From: Linyphia triangularis
Lineage: Eukaryota; Arthropoda; Arachnida; Araneae; Linyphiidae
Direction of reading: 5' to 3'
Assembly (NCBI GenBank): GCA_963978545.1
Contig: OZ021727.1
Location: 49,203,385-49,267,384 of the forward strand
Length of the DNA: 64,000 nucleotides
Numbering within the stretch: the stretch's first letter is position 1; each line of letters starts with the position of its first letter. The notes beneath the pieces are model-generated. The model did not search any database and had not been told where the DNA came from. It saw nothing but the letters and a program-made list of their open reading frames with translations. A program made the translations under genes and the position numbers. Shown piece by piece: positions 1-12,950 of the stretch.

Positions 1-119
1 ACAGTTTCCTAATGAATGTTTTAGCATAATTATTTAAGTTTGAATCAAAAAGTTTTTATTGTGTTTTACTTAAAAAAAATTGATTGATTTTTGTTTATAA
101 TTTTTCCCCTTGCATTTAG

Positions 120-292
120 AACTAACTGGAGCCTCCCCTACCAAACAATTTGGAATGTGTTTGTAACCATAGGCAACCTATTACGTAGCACAATGGGGGA
201 AAGCACTTAATTGGCTTCATTTGCTTGCAAAGCAGAAACCGCTCATATTATAAGCACAATTCAGGAGCTGTAGTAAGAGATTAGAGTTTCAA
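120..292. repeat. Fragment of a dispersed short element related to the TIR element at 16.3 kb
   Basis: This stretch shares an ordered series of words with 16428-16547: a C-rich lead, 'atgtgtttg', 'accat.ggcaa', 'ctacgcag/ttacgtag', 'ttggggaa', 'ttaattg.cttcatttt' and a closing 'agagat'. The 16.3 kb copy has matching inverted ends, whereas only the right half is visible here. It is probably a truncated non-autonomous transposon copy. Divergence is high, so the ends are approximate. Confidence 0.5.
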
Positions 293-453
293 TAGAATTG
301 ATTAAAATAAATATCAGTTTAAGTTTTCGCCATCAGATATATTGAATTTTACCAGGAATATTGTAAATGCATTTTTAGACCAAAATAAAAAAAAGTCCAA
401 TAATGATTTTAATATCTGTATTATAATTTTCGTCTTTGAAGTAATAATTTTAA

Positions 454-794
454 AAATCTGTATCGATTTTTAATATAAATTTTTTCTCCTTTAGAAATAA
501 TTTTTCTATGATTTTAGTAGCAAGTATAGACAATTTTATCACGATCTTTTATTCAAAACAGGGTTCAAACAGATATAAACCGGATAACTTTTCTTTAGAT
601 CACCTTACATTTCCTAGTATATGTAAATCTGTATCGATTTTTAATATAAATTTTTTCTCCTTTAGAAATAATTTTTCTATGATTTTAGTAGCACGTATAG
701 ACAATTTTATCACGATCTTTTATTCAAAACAGGGTTCAGACAGATATAAACCGGATAACTTTTCTTTAGATCACCTTACATTTCCTAGTATATG
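454..794. repeat. 171-bp tandem duplication, two copies
   Basis: Copy 1 is 454-624 and copy 2 is 625-794, nearly identical over the whole unit (for example one a/c and one a/g change). Because 171 is a multiple of three, a reading frame passes through both copies and gives a 106-codon open frame with an internally repeated peptide. I regard that frame as a by-product. No coding signature or splice context is visible. Confidence 0.85.
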
Positions 795-1039
795 GACACT
801 TAAAGTAATCGTCGATCTTATTAATTAATACCATTTCATATAAAATTTCATATAATGAGAATAAGAAAAATATCTGCTTTTTATTCCCCTGCACTCATAA
901 AAAGATAATTTGCTAGTATTAAAACCATACTTATAATCTGCCAATCTTGTTAAATTTATAAGAATTATAATCATTAACTCACTTCATGTAAACTACCCAA
1001 AATTTTTGTGTGAAAAGTTCTTATCTTTATTTCGTCAAC

Positions 1040-1560
1040 AAGTTCTAACTTCCAAACCTAATAAGTGAAGCCTACCCTCTCCTACTCTAAACACCAAGCG
1101 AATTTTCTTCATTCAAAATCTTATTCATCCCGAATCGTCTTCTACAAGATAACCATCACATAACCTCCCCTATTAGCTCCCAAAACTAAGCCACCCTCGA
1201 CTGTTCAGTCCTCCGTTAACGCCCCAACTTATCTGGCTGCAAAGAGGCCTAACAATTACGTCTCGTCGTCATAAATACCGACCTTGGTCTGAGTAGAAAT
1301 TCCCACAAGGCGACGAGCAGTTTAAACTCTGGACAGGGTAATCTGGCAACACTGTTACGGAAGGAAGTGTCCAACTACTGGCCCCAGAAGGCCTCACAAA
1401 TGTCAGGTTAGAATAGAATTTACGTTCGCCTCGTGAATGTGTTCCTTGTATAGCTCGTTTGATTCCGGGCGCCGCTAGTCACGGACGTCCCTGTATTAGA
1501 GTTTCCCCTATGTGCAATCAATGAGCCCTTACGCCCTGGAATGGCTTTTCACTGTAGCAT
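1040..1560. other. GC-richer, CpG-containing patch without recognisable gene
   Basis: Base composition rises clearly above the A+T-rich surroundings and CpG words are frequent (ccgttaacgcc, gggcgccgctag, cacggacgtc). No open frame of useful length, splice-like arrangement or repeat termini could be recognised. It could be a conserved regulatory sequence, a decayed exon region or an old repeat; sequence alone does not decide. Confidence 0.35.
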
Positions 1561-1718
1561 GCTTGTGGGGTGTGTGATTATTGATTTACAAAATTGAGGC
1601 AGGCTCTGAGGCTACGATTCCTTTGAGGGAGAGTGTTGGGGATAGAGGGAGGTTATTCGTGTTAAGAAGGTGTTAATGTTTGTGAAAAAGAAATCATTAG
1701 AGTTTAGCTATCAATTTT

Positions 1719-1790
1719 AATGCTAATTGAAATGGCTTTCATTATTAAATCTAATTGATATGGTTTTCATCATTAATGCTAATTATGCTT
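1719..1790. repeat. 28-bp tandem repeat, about 2.5 units
   Basis: Units start at 1719, 1747 and 1775 and share 'aat.ctaattga.atgg.tttcat.att', the third being truncated. It is a small minisatellite in non-coding DNA. Confidence 0.7.
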
Positions 1791-2069
1791 TTATTACCAC
1801 AGGGCCAACTTAGTGGTTTTCCGGATGGCAAGAAAATTTATTTATTAATTAGCTGCTCGATCCCGCGTCGCGAAAACTTGTCATTGTGTATAGGTCTCAG
1901 CTTTTGACGCTTCGCGAACAAGGCTCACTTCTCTCTCTAAAAGGTTCATTGCCACGCACTCTTACTTTCGATAAACAAACAAAAAATTTCCCTTTAATAT
2001 AAAAATGCAACCCCTTCACCTCTCGAGAATTTTTTACGATCCCCCCCCCCCTATATTTCTGGCCAACAA

Positions 2070-2536
2070 CCTATTGCATTCGCCAAAAAGCACGGTATAG
2101 GCCGTCATATCATGCCAAGGAATCATTGGGCCATTTTCCCTATACCATACAATAACTGCAGCACGATATCTTAACGTTCTGCGTGACTATGTGTCCATAG
2201 ACAATGCCTTGGAGGATTCACATGGTTTATAGTGGTTTATGCAAGATAGTGCCAAACCACATCGTACGCACGAAGTTCATTTTCTGCAGGAACATTTTGA
2301 TGATCGTGTCACTGCTCTACACTTTGTGAACGCCGGATTTGAATCCATGTGATTTATTTCTGTAGAGATACTTGAAAAAGCAGGTGTATCAGCAAAATTA
2401 GCAAACTCTTGAAGGAATTGAACACTACATATGTAATGCATGTCAGTTCATTTCGACTGAGACATTGTCATGAGTATGTGCAAATTTTGTTTTTTGACTA
2501 TAAGACGGGGGAGTATATTGAAAATATTGTTATTTA
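2070..2536 (+). pseudogene. Decayed mariner/Tc1-type (IS630 superfamily) transposase, C-terminal part
   Basis: Read across two frames, this segment gives the ordered hallmarks of the DDE_3/mariner catalytic core. They are a GIIGPF block, then AARYLNVLRDYV, then FMQDSAKPHRTHEV (family form FMQDGA.PHRT), then HFDDRVTAL. After a frameshift come PDLNPCDLFL, RYLKKQVYQQN, QTLEGIEHYI and finally YKTGEYIEN before a stop at about 2534. The acidic residue in FMQD and the one in PDLNP correspond to the second and third catalytic positions of the family. In-frame stops interrupt several blocks (for example after EDSHGL and in the FL.RYLKK block), and the N-terminal DNA-binding half is absent. It is a dead copy lying inside another interspersed repeat. 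No confident terminal inverted repeats were found. Confidence 0.85.
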
Positions 2537-2781
2537 GTTTTTCAGAGGGCCACCATGTGGCGAAATTTATAAGCACTGTTAACAAAATGTGTTCTTCAAA
2601 AGTTATTGTTTTTCTTGTAACAGAGCATTGAGCGGCGAATTTTTTAAATATTTTAAACTGTATTTTTATTATTTATGCTCAAAATGGGCCAATTATTTAT
2701 TAGACTCCTTGTACAAGGTTAAAACTACTTATGTTTAAAATTTCAAAGTTCTACTGGGTGTAATTTTCTATAAAGCCATAA

Positions 2782-2782
2782 G

Positions 2783-2832
<50 letters not shown>
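2782..2832. repeat. (GACA)n microsatellite at the 3' part of an interspersed repeat
   Basis: About twelve uninterrupted 'gaca' units precede 'ctttgttttattatt'. The same gaca-rich tract followed by 'ttgttttattattatagat' closes the copy at 56.4 kb, so the microsatellite belongs to the element's tail and has expanded here. Confidence 0.9.
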
Positions 2833-2833
<1 letters not shown>

Positions 2834-2850
2834 TCTTTGTTTTATTATTT

Positions 2851-5800
2851 TAGATTAACAGTCGTAGTTAATATTACTTAAGAATTATTCAACACAATAT
2901 TTGCAATTCTAAATATTATGGCATTTCTACACTCAATTTTGCTTAACTTGCATTCACTTTTTAAAAATTTTAAAACAGCATACTTACTAAGTTACTTAAC
3001 GCTAAATTAAAATGTGGTGTTTTTTTGTTTGTTTGTAATTAATGGTCAAGTGGAATTACAATCTGTGCCGATAGTCTTCTGAAATGCTTTTGCTTTGGTA
3101 GTATTTATTAGTAAATTTAAAATTTCATTTTAATACACTAGTTTACATTTATGTGTAGAAATATAACGTTATTTCTATTTTAGCTATAGTCTGTCACAGT
3201 ATAGAACATGATGTAGAATTAAAGTGAAAAGTCCAACAACTTACGTTTGAAAACCTGTCGTCTTGGAAATTGTTGTAAATTATTTTATGTTGTTGGTATA
3301 AGAGTTAAAATTTTTTAAAATCATTAATTACGTCAAAATTACCAAAATCTTGTTTTTATTGCATACTAAAATAAAGGATGCTTTCAATGATAATTAAAAT
3401 AATAAAATTTCATCATGTACTATTGTATTAGTTTTTCTCTTTTAGAATATATACCAAGGAACTCCAGTTATTTATTTAATTATTTATTTAAAAAAAAAAA
3501 AATCCTTTTTGTATTTGCTCTTTTTATTAGATGTTTTAGATTAAAAAAACGTATGTGAACAAAATATAGAAATCTCATTTTAACAATATGATGAAGAATT
3601 ATGATTATATTGGTATTTAAAGAGATTTAGGATAGGATAAGTATCACTTAAAAATTGGAATTCATGTATATATTTATGCAAAACCTAAAATTGTATCTTA
3701 GAACTTAAGCAAAAGAATCATGATTTAATTTTCTTTTGTGTTAAACAGCATTAATCTGAATACATAGCTCTTGTATGTGATGTGATTTTTTTTGTAAAAT
3801 GTCATCTAATAAGTCAATTACCTAATCATCAATAAATTTTATCTTTTAATACATTAAAATTTAATAATATTTAATTTCATATTTGAAAAAAAAAAAAAAA
3901 AAAAAAATAGTGACAATGTAGTGGCAATATGATTCTAAAAGAATTTATTATTACATTTGAAGTCCACCATTAATGATTTAAAGAGACTTTTAATTGATGA
4001 AGTGCAAATACATTAACCTCATATGCAAAATTTTTAGGAGTCTGATAGACAAGAAAGCTTTTAATAGTTTTGTAGACAAATGAAAATTTTTGGCTGTCGA
4101 CATTCTAAGGCTTTCTTCAACTGAACAAATTTTCCCTCATTTGTTAAAAGGCAATCCACTTGTGGGATACTGTTTAAATGATTCAAGGAACCTCAATAAT
4201 CTTTTAATTAATCGACGTTTTTATTTATTTAACAACTCTATCTGCTGATTAATAAAAAGTGCTATCGTTTTGCATCCAGCATCAGTAGAGCGACTATTTA
4301 ATATTTGCTGGTTGCCAGAAATTTCTGATGGAAAACCAGTGGATAAGTAAAGGCTTGTTAACAATTGTTGGTCCTCAAGGTTGAGGCTATAAGTTATGGC
4401 CCTATTTTAGACCAAAAGACCACGTTTACACTTTGTTAAGATAATACAGTCGCTGATGATCCAATAATTTGTGTTGATAGCAGCCATTAGTCACTCTCCC
4501 GGCTCATCTATTTTATCCTTGTTTGGATATTTTTTGGTTCTTGAAAAGTAAAAGTATAAAATCTGAATCGTTTAGTTGCCTGGGGTACTGTCATTTCTAT
4601 GTATATAATCCATGATCACGTGGAAATGAAATTGTCTAGAACAGTTGATAAGATGATAAGAAACTGATCGAGATATCCTGATACTCTTTATTTGTGCAAA
4701 CTATAAGTAGAATAATTTCACTGAGTTGTAAAATGTAGTGAGATTTATTTTTCATTAGTTAATTTAAATTTATTTAGTTTTATTCTAAAATTTTAAATGC
4801 ATATAAAATAATTATAATTAGTTAAATTAATAATTCTTAGAAAAGTAGGAACTATTATTTGTCCGATAGAATAAGAATGTAAGGCCCCTGTATCAGAAAA
4901 GTTTGGTGCTTAAAAAGTGGTTAGTTTGAACCCAAAATTTATTCCTGGCTTTTGCTTTCCATCTCTTACAGCGGGGCCAAAGAAAACAAATTAGTGTTTG
5001 ATATTTAAAGACTAAAAATAAGAAAATACTACATGTATCTACACAACTTGAGAAATATACGCATACGTCATTTAATTTAAAATTGTTTTTACAAATACAT
5101 TTAATTATACAACTGCTTTCTACATCGAAATTTTTATTAACTCAGGTTTTTTGCAACTTCTACAATATATTTCTTATGTCTAGCATACATAGAAGCCTAA
5201 ATTTTAGACAGCCTTAAAGTTTAAATGAAAAACCTTTAGAGAATGAAATAAATTATTCAAAGCCCTTAAAATCATCTACAAAAATATTTATAAATAAATC
5301 TAGCAGCGACAAGTAAAATATTCCAAAACAAAGCTTCCAATCTTTCAGCAAACTAGAATTTAGTATATTAAGGCTTTTCTAAATTTAAAACACATAAATA
5401 ATTCTCTTCTTTTTCCAAAATAATTTTCGATTTCTGAACAAGAACTTAACTGCCGAAATTGTTATTTGTTTCTTATTTCGTGCTCCTGGCAACAGGAAAA
5501 GTGTCGAAATCGGGGAGTTATTCAGAAAAGTAATTTAATGCCCTTCTTGATGCGAGCGTTGCATCACCATGACTACCCAGCTAATGAAAGATCTCCCAAT
5601 AACATCTTTCGAGGATCTGTTTGGTGCGAAAAGCATATTCATTACCCATCAATGCTGTGTGTTTTCGGATGAGATTTATTCTAAGAAGTAAAAATAAATA
5701 GAGAAGGATGGACGTGTTACAAAACATTCATTTGATTATAAAGGCGGAAAAAAATATTTTGTTACTTGATTTAAATTTTTATAGTTCATTTGCACTTTGC

Positions 5801-5960
5801 AATATTTAACCCCTTATAGTCTAATCTAAAACAAAAATAATTATATTAAATAGAAGGACAATATAACTCTTATACTAAAAAATATAATTTCCATATTTAT
5901 GTTAGTTATAATAACTATTATTGTGTTTATAACTTAAAAAGCTGTACAATTAGTTTTGTC
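2851..5960. other. A+T-rich non-coding DNA
   Basis: No gene, tRNA, TIR pair or transposon protein block was recognised. The only structured item is a run of 22 A at 3886-3907. A 68-codon open frame near 5466-5672 has no recognisable motif and is probably chance. Confidence 0.55.
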
Positions 5961-5961
<1 letters not shown>

Positions 5962-6034
<73 letters not shown>

Positions 6035-6070
6035 TGATGATAATGATAATAATAGTAATAATAATAATTT
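5962..6070. repeat. (ATA)n trinucleotide microsatellite with imperfect edge
   Basis: About 70 bp of near-perfect 'ata' units are followed by 'atg/ata' interruptions up to 6070. In one frame it reads as a poly-isoleucine open frame, which is an artefact of the repeat. Confidence 0.95.
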
Positions 6071-6344
6071 TTTACTATAAAAATGATTCGAATAATCGTC
6101 GTAACAATTATATTAATTGTAATATAATGACAGTGACAACAACATTAATGTTCCTCACATAATAACATTGTTATTTTGTTAAACATTGTAAAATTAAAAT
6201 AATAATAATAATTACAATATTTAAATGTTAAATATATTATTACAATGATTAATATAGTTATTAAATGCTAATTATTTAAATAATAACTATACAAATTACT
6301 TGAAATATATTAATGGTTATTATCATATCGATAATAAAAATTAC

Positions 6345-6420
6345 AATAATTATAACAATAATCAATAATTACAACAATAATCAATAATTATAACAATAAT
6401 CAATAATTAGAATAATAATG
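6345..6420. repeat. 20-bp A/T minisatellite
   Basis: The unit 'aataatcaataattacaac' recurs three to four times with single-base changes, next to other (aat)-type simple sequence. Confidence 0.7.
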
Positions 6421-9400
6421 ATTTTTTATAATAATAATCATTTATTATTTTAATAAATACATTTCATATAGTAATAAATTTACTTACTTGCCAAAGGCAT
6501 TATTGAATAAATTATAATAGCTATTTAATAAATCACTTCGTGTATTTTAAATAGCGAAGATTTTTTTTTATATAATCAAAGATTAAAATAATAACAGCAA
6601 TTTGTTGAAAAATAATGTTTTTGAACTTATTTTAACACAAAAGGGCATCATAAATTTTAATTCTTTAAAAACAATTACACAGGAAAGCTCTATGGAATAC
6701 GAAATTAAATCGAAGATCAAAAAGCTCATTTAAGAAAGTAAAAGCTGAAAAATAACTTATATCCTTACTTCATTATTTTCAAATTAATCCTACGATTCTA
6801 GATTTCAAATCTTCCCTTTGGAGCTCACATCTAAGCGGAAAGAGCTCAACATTCGCATCCGAGAAAATTGTTTCTACCCAAAATATTTCCCATGTGAGAT
6901 TCGATAGAATTTTTAAAAACGATGTCGGTTCTCAAAGAAAAAAATATATATATAAATTCATTGTTCTAATCATGTCTTCGTTTGGAAACTCTTTTCATGA
7001 ATTAGAGGCTTAAAAAAAATGGAATGCTTTGTTAATGAACAAAAGAGCCTGTATTATTAAATGAAGTAATCCTCTTACTCTGGAGGTGGTAGGGTGTAGG
7101 GCCAAAGTACTCTAGGTCCCCCTTTCCCCTTCATAAAACTGCACAAAGTTAAAATTTGCTCTTTCGGAAGAGTTTAAAAATAAAAAAATAATAATAAAAA
7201 AAATTCAAACACGTTGTTTGATTTTTTTGTTTCAATTTTTAGACACTTTCTTCATTAGTAGTACTTTTAATTTCTGGAAATGTCATCTTTTAATGGCCTT
7301 TTGCATTTTTAAAATACGGTATTTAATTCCCCCCTCCGGCCTCATAGTGTGTGCGGCTTCACGATGTAAGGAGCGTGTTTATATTTTTTTTAAATGAAAT
7401 TATACTTTAATTGACAATTTCGGGGAGTTGAAAGTCCATAAAGAATCACGTGAAGATTCTTAATATTCATAAAAAAAAACCTGACAGGTCTCTAATGTGT
7501 ACTCTTCAGAAGGTAAATAAATGAACTGGAGTTGGAGAAGTTACTCTGGAGTAATTATTTTGATATAATTGTAGTATTCTGTAGTTGATAGTGGAGTATT
7601 TTAAGAAGGTAATCGATAAAAAAAGTTATATTTATTTCTTCTGAGTGTCTGAAAAATGAGTTTTTTAGTAGTAAATGATAAGTAAATTTTAACTTTAAAC
7701 AGGGACTTTCAAAAAGGAATACATAAGTTTGAAATAATATAACTACTAAACAGTGATACAGTAAGAAGAGACAAGTGCTATTTTGAATAGACATGTATGG
7801 AAATTTAAAAACACGGATTTCCAAAATTAGGTATAATATTGAAATGTGGCTTCAAATTGTTGTAAAATCTGAATACAGCGTGATGAATTAATCGTTTCTC
7901 TCGTGAAAAAAGATCAATATGATCCCTTTACTGGATAGTGTAGCCTAAATGGTCAGTTTTGTAGTGTGCAGTGGTTTTGAAAGACAATGACAGAAGGGTT
8001 TTCATTACCCACATTTTTATCAGTTTTGCTTATTTGTTTATTGACAATTCCTTTCAAATGGAATTGGGACTCATTAGTAAGCTATATGCAACCATACTCA
8101 AATTTTTCCAATCGACTAATTTTGTAAATATGTGTATTTAAAATTCCATATATGTCGATCCAACTTACCACTTGCATCTTTTCGCTCCACAGTTGTCATT
8201 TTAAAATTAGGGATTCCTGTCTGAAAGAGCTTTTACTAACGCAGTTTATAAAATCTAAAAAACTTATATGTTTTAAAATTGCATGAAGATTGAGCTGTTT
8301 CATATTTTTTATTTTTATTTATCCATCTATATTAATTTGTAATGTTTTATGTGTTTAGAGAAAAATATAGAGATTGCAAGAATGTAGATACCTTTTAGCA
8401 TTGGGGGGATAGAAAGAGTGATGTTCGTTCGGTTTGTATCACTAGGAGAAATTAAATACCCTCTTGCTGCAGCGATTGTCTAGTTTATTTTGTTGAAATT
8501 GTTGAATTGTTAAGAAGTTTGATTGACTTCTTAAACTACAAGAAGCCAGTTGTAAACGGAAATTTGCGTAAAAGTGCTACTTTCACAATAAGAAAGTTAA
8601 ATGAGTTCACAGCTTCACCTCAACTTTATACCCACTATAAAGAAGAAAAAAAGAAAAAAAAAAAAAAAAAAAGGTAATCCAGGAAAAATCTTACGTGCGC
8701 TTTCAAGAATTTAAAATTTTTTAATTATTAATTGTGTTACCATCACAAAAAAAAAATAAACATATACTTTATTTTCAAAATCAAACCCAACTCCAAATAC
8801 ATCAATTCAAATTCCAAACTCCCTATGCAGATAAATTGTGGTGTGGCGAGAAATATCGGAAAGTTGTTTTGTATGTTGAATATGTATAGTAAACGGTAAG
8901 CTCGAAATTTTGAACAAATTACAAATTATTTTATATGAAACTTTTCATTAATTCTCTATTACATTTTTGCGTATAACTTTCTTATTAAAACAAAAAAGCG
9001 TCATATGATGGACAACTAGAATCTTTACAATAATTAGTAAGAGAAAAATGATAAAAACCCAGAACATTTAGCTTTATACAAATTATTATAACGCTAGAAT
9101 CTTAAGGAAACAAAGATAAATATTTTTCATGGCCATATTCCAGCATATATCAAACACAAACTAATTTCTCAGCTTTATATCCTTGACTGATGGAGTTAAA
9201 TTCCTTAAAATGAAAGAATGGTAGCATTCAACCTTATCATTCAAAATTATTGTCTGCCAGAGACAGAACTTCCTGACCTACTTATTTCCGATGATCGTCT
9301 GGTATTAAATGAAATTGAATGCGGATACAAAGGGCCCAAAGAATAAGAAAATTATTATATTGTTGAAGAACAAATAATAGGAATTGAATTAATGTGGTTG

Positions 9401-11040
9401 GGGTTTAAAAAATTATAATAAAGAATTGGAAATAAGTTGAGAAATTATTGGTTTGTTGCCTACTGCTTAAGTTTGATAATTTCATGTAGATAAACTGTTA
9501 TAGAATCGATGTGAATAACAAATGAATCATTTTAATAGTTTGTATGCCAAGGTAAGAAAAGGAACACATGACTTCGATTCTTGTTTATTGACCTGAAACC
9601 GCAAAAGTTTGAAAACAAACTATTTGTACGGTTACTATTAAATATGGTACACAGCTGCTTCATATATCATACCTCAAAATATAAAATAAACACTTAAAGA
9701 TAATTTTATCAGCAGGTTTTTATATTTGGGGGAAAAAAAATTAATTTTCTTAATAACTTCGTGTTTCGCAGCAAATTAAATCTTCTGATTTTATTTCAAA
9801 AATATGTAATATGTTCGGAGTCCTTAAATTTTGTATTTAACAAAACACCAAATTAACTGTCACAACATAACTTCCACCACTTAATTTCAATGCCTACAGT
9901 CAGAAAATTTTGAAAAAGTTAAAAATTAGATGATTGTGGAATTACAGATAAATCAGGAATTTGTTGACGAAGGAAAATTGTAGGTTAATTAATTTGGTTC
10001 ATATTAGATTCAAAGAAATAAGTTAAAAAGCTTTGTTATTTGTTGATATGAGATATTTGATAATGCGTTATTGAATGAACTATGTAACTTCAAGAATTGC
10101 TGAACACGTGTGCATTTAATTTCTATTTTTAAATAAACAAAGAACCGTATCTATCTTTAATAAGTATTTGTACCTTGTCAAATAGAAATAAATAAATGAA
10201 GGAGTGAATAATCAATGTTATATTAAAATAGGAATAGAATCAAGAAATGCTTTTTTTTTGATAAAACAAATTAGGTTGGGTTAGTTTGAACAGCTTGAAA
10301 AAAGTTCTAAAATACTTCAAAATATTGTACATTGTAAAATGAATTATTTTCTAACAAATCTTAATTTTTTTTTTATCTTATTCGCTCTCGGTTAGAAATA
10401 TTATACATAGACGAAGAACTCAAAATATGATCTATTGAACATTTGTAACATTCAGGCTTTCTCCATTTTTTTTCCTTCTTTCTTGAAAAAAGTTAAATAA
10501 AATAGTACAATATTTTCTTAGCATAATGTAGTTGAAGTAAAATTAAATAAAAGCAATTACAAACATTTTAAATGAAACTTTCTTGTTTAACTAGTAAAAT
10601 TTCAAGTTAAAAATTTAAATCAAAGTAAGAATTCCATCAGAGCTTAGTGGAACGTTATTACTTTACATAGAAAATGTTTTACAATTAATATTTTTCTTTA
10701 ATCTTATAGACTTTGGAACACAAAATGTGATCAATACAACAAAATTTTTATACGACGTAAAGTTTTTGTTCCTCTTACTTTTACGAAACAGGGATTGACA
10801 AAGTTGTATAACTGATTTTGTTGACAGGATGACCTACGAAAGGAAGACTCAGAAATCAACAGATATAAAAATACGGCGTATTTGTTTTTGTTTCGGATGA
10901 ACAAATACTCTTGAACTTAGTATTCAATAATTCAGTTACTGGCAGATTTTAATACTTATCGTATTTCAAAATAGATTAACATTTAACTTCAATGGGAATA
11001 ATTTAATGAATTTAGATGAACTGATTAAATTTGTTAATAA
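6421..11040. other. A+T-rich non-coding DNA
   Basis: I see no defensible gene or mobile element. Short A runs occur (for example near 8650-8672). Open frames are under 90 codons and lack recognisable motifs. A slightly GC-richer strip at 7075-7140 contains no identifiable feature. Confidence 0.5.
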
Positions 11041-11059
11041 TAATAATAATAATAATAAT

Positions 11060-11238
11060 GGTTGGTTGTTTTCAGATTATCTGGCACCGTCAGCAACACG
11101 AGGGCTATAATGCGCCGAAACATTCGTCATTAGACAAGCCAACATACATTTACAAACACCCATGCCAACACGGGACTCGAACCCGCAACCTCGCGGTCTA
11201 GAAGTTAGCACGCTAACCACTATACTGTTTGGTCGGCC
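11060..11238 (-). mobile_element. tRNA-derived SINE, copy 1
   Basis: On the minus strand the element begins 'ggccgaccaaac'. It carries an RNA polymerase III A box (tagtggttagc) and B box (ggttcgagtcc), with a plausible T-stem around the B box. A body follows ('tgtaaatgtatgttggcttg', 'gacgaatgtttcg', 'tgctgacgg.gccagata') and the end is 'gaaaacaaccaa'. The same order occurs at 51377-51557 on the other strand. It lies in (aat)n sequence on both sides, so the target duplication cannot be read; the (att)n may be its own tail. SINEs of this type are moved by a partner LINE. No LINE was identified in the window. Confidence 0.88.
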
Positions 11239-11327
11239 TAATAATAATAATGATAATGATGATGATGATGATACTACTACTACTACTAATACTACTACTA
11301 CTACTAATAATAATAATGATAATAAAG

Positions 11328-11374
<47 letters not shown>
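11239..11374. repeat. Compound (AAT/GAT/ACT)n microsatellite
   Basis: Trinucleotide tracts aat, gat, act and again aat run continuously. They produce an Asn/Thr/Asp homopolymer-like open frame that should not be called a gene. The tract continues on the far side of the SINE at 11038-11059. Confidence 0.9.
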
Positions 11375-11375
<1 letters not shown>

Positions 11376-12779
11376 TTGAGAATAACTTAATAAATTTTCT
11401 TTTAAATAATTATATAATATCAATCACAGGTAATTCGAAGATGCAAAGAAAATCAGAATTATTATTTTGATGCAAATTAAAGAAGGTATAGTTTCAAAAA
11501 TCAGTATTTTAACCCTGAAAGTAAATTACTTCAAATTGTATATTTATCTCAGCCGCATTCAAATTAGAATAAATTCTAATAACTAAATCTATTAATTATT
11601 AAAAGTTTAGCATTTTGTTATCTATACTGTTAGATGCTTCTTTATATAAGTTATTAAGTTATCTTACTTATTAGTAAAAGTTGATATGGTTGAAATAATT
11701 TTAAATTTTTAAAAATTATGTTTACATAAATTTTTGAATTGATGATGGAATATGTATTTAATTTTATTCTGATCCTCAAGCAGTGGTTGAAAGTCTTTTT
11801 GTTTTAAGAAAAAGCACTTCTATCACAAAACTGCTTACAAATCAGAATTTCCGAACCCATTCGTCAGATCATTATCCTAAACGAAAGCAAAATCCTCCCC
11901 CGATGTTCCATTCTCCGCTACAGCAACATTTATCAACTTCACCGTTTGTTTAATAAATGATATACCCCTTACCTAAAAACACTAAGAAACAACAAATAAA
12001 GAGTTATGTTTTTGAAAGTAGACAAATTACATTCGCCTTCCGTATCGAAGCGAAAGAATTGTTCTAAGCCCCGAAAACAAGATTAAAAACGAGCAAAATC
12101 TTCTTGATACTGATTCTTACCGCTTTTATTCTTTTTCATTTTGGTACAGAAATTAATTAAAAGGCAAATAAAACTTGCTCACTGTATGCTTAAAGAAATT
12201 TAGTTACAGATAAAAGTTTATTTTATTAGCAGGTTTGGTGGTGAGGGGTTGTAAGACCTCTGACGTTTCCATGGTGATGATACTACATAACTATCAATCA
12301 TCGGTTATTTAACTGGGTTCATCTTATATTATGTGAGGTATAATTAAATGCAGTTTTTTATGTTCCTGTAATTAATTTTGTTTCATAGGTAGTGAAGTCA
12401 TGATATAATTTTATATCGCTGAAATGAGTTCTCTTCTTGGAATATTACGTATAAGATGATTTTGTTTGGTTATTCACTAAAATCCTAAATTTATTTTGAA
12501 GCCTGTTATGAATTTAAAAGTATAAAACTTTTGGGGTTAAATTTATTTGTTTGAGTTAATTTTATCTTTTAGGTTTGTTGAACTTTATGTTTGTTTAAGA
12601 TGCTGTAGATTTTTTATTGCGTGATAAAACTTGTTTTAGTTTAAGAAGGGTAAAAAAATTATAATTAAGACTAATGATACTAACTAGATTAAATAAATAT
12701 GGAACTGTGGTATAATTTAATATTTTTGTTAAAGTAAGTAAGGGAATTTAAAATTGTAATTTGAGAGTAAATTAATTTA
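11375..12779. other. A+T-rich non-coding DNA
   Basis: Nothing recognisable was found. A slightly GC-richer strip near 11870-12120 has no open frame or repeat structure that I can name. Confidence 0.5.
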
Positions 12780-12950
12780 TTTATTGCCGGAGGGACTTCA
12801 CTTTTTAAATTTTTATTACGGGTAGCGAGCTTGGAGGTTAAGAAGCAGGCGACTTGTAAATGGAAGGCAAACCAAAGGAATTGACAATCCGCGAGCTTAG
12901 CGAGCTCTTGGTGATCGTTAGCGAGAAGGGGGTGCAGCCCTCTAGTACAT
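12780..12950. repeat. GC-richer patch, probably the end of a dispersed repeat
   Basis: 'gccggagggactt' begins the patch, which ends with 'gcgagct' repeated around 'gcgagcttagcgagctc' and a small hairpin 'agggggtgcagccctct'. It is much GC-richer than both flanks and has abrupt edges, as expected of an inserted repeat. There is no second copy in this window to prove it. Confidence 0.35.

Larger units (their letters stand above)
1850..2850 (+). repeat. Interspersed repeat, copy A (split by a transposon)
   Basis: The left part (1850-2040) carries words also found at the start of the copies at 26.1 and 55.2 kb: 'agctg', 'tcgcgaaa', 'tcattg.gtataggtctca', 'tttt.g.cgcttcgc', 'aaaggttcattgc'. The right part (about 2690-2850) carries one 'aaaactacttatgtt.aaaatttca' unit, a (gaca)n tract and the terminal 'tttgttttattatt.tagat'. 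The middle is a decayed mariner-like transposase. The element therefore has a conserved head and tail, a variable number of middle units, and a nested insertion here. Confidence 0.65.

Noticed and set aside
508..828. 106-codon open frame
   Set aside because: It exists because a 171-bp unit (57 codons) is duplicated in frame; no motif, splice context or start context supports a gene.
5956..6162. Poly-isoleucine open frame
   Set aside because: It is the translation of an (ATA)n microsatellite.
11150..11238. Functional tRNA gene
   Set aside because: A and B boxes are present but the sequence is joined to a SINE body and repeated at 51.4 kb; no convincing acceptor stem closes.
11162..11470. Asn/Thr/Asp-rich open frame
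   Set aside because: It begins inside a SINE and runs through trinucleotide repeats.
12780..12950. Bacterial insertion suggested by the GC-rich 'gcgagct' sequence
   Set aside because: Only 170 bp, no coding sequence and no bacterial gene context; a dispersed eukaryotic repeat is more likely.
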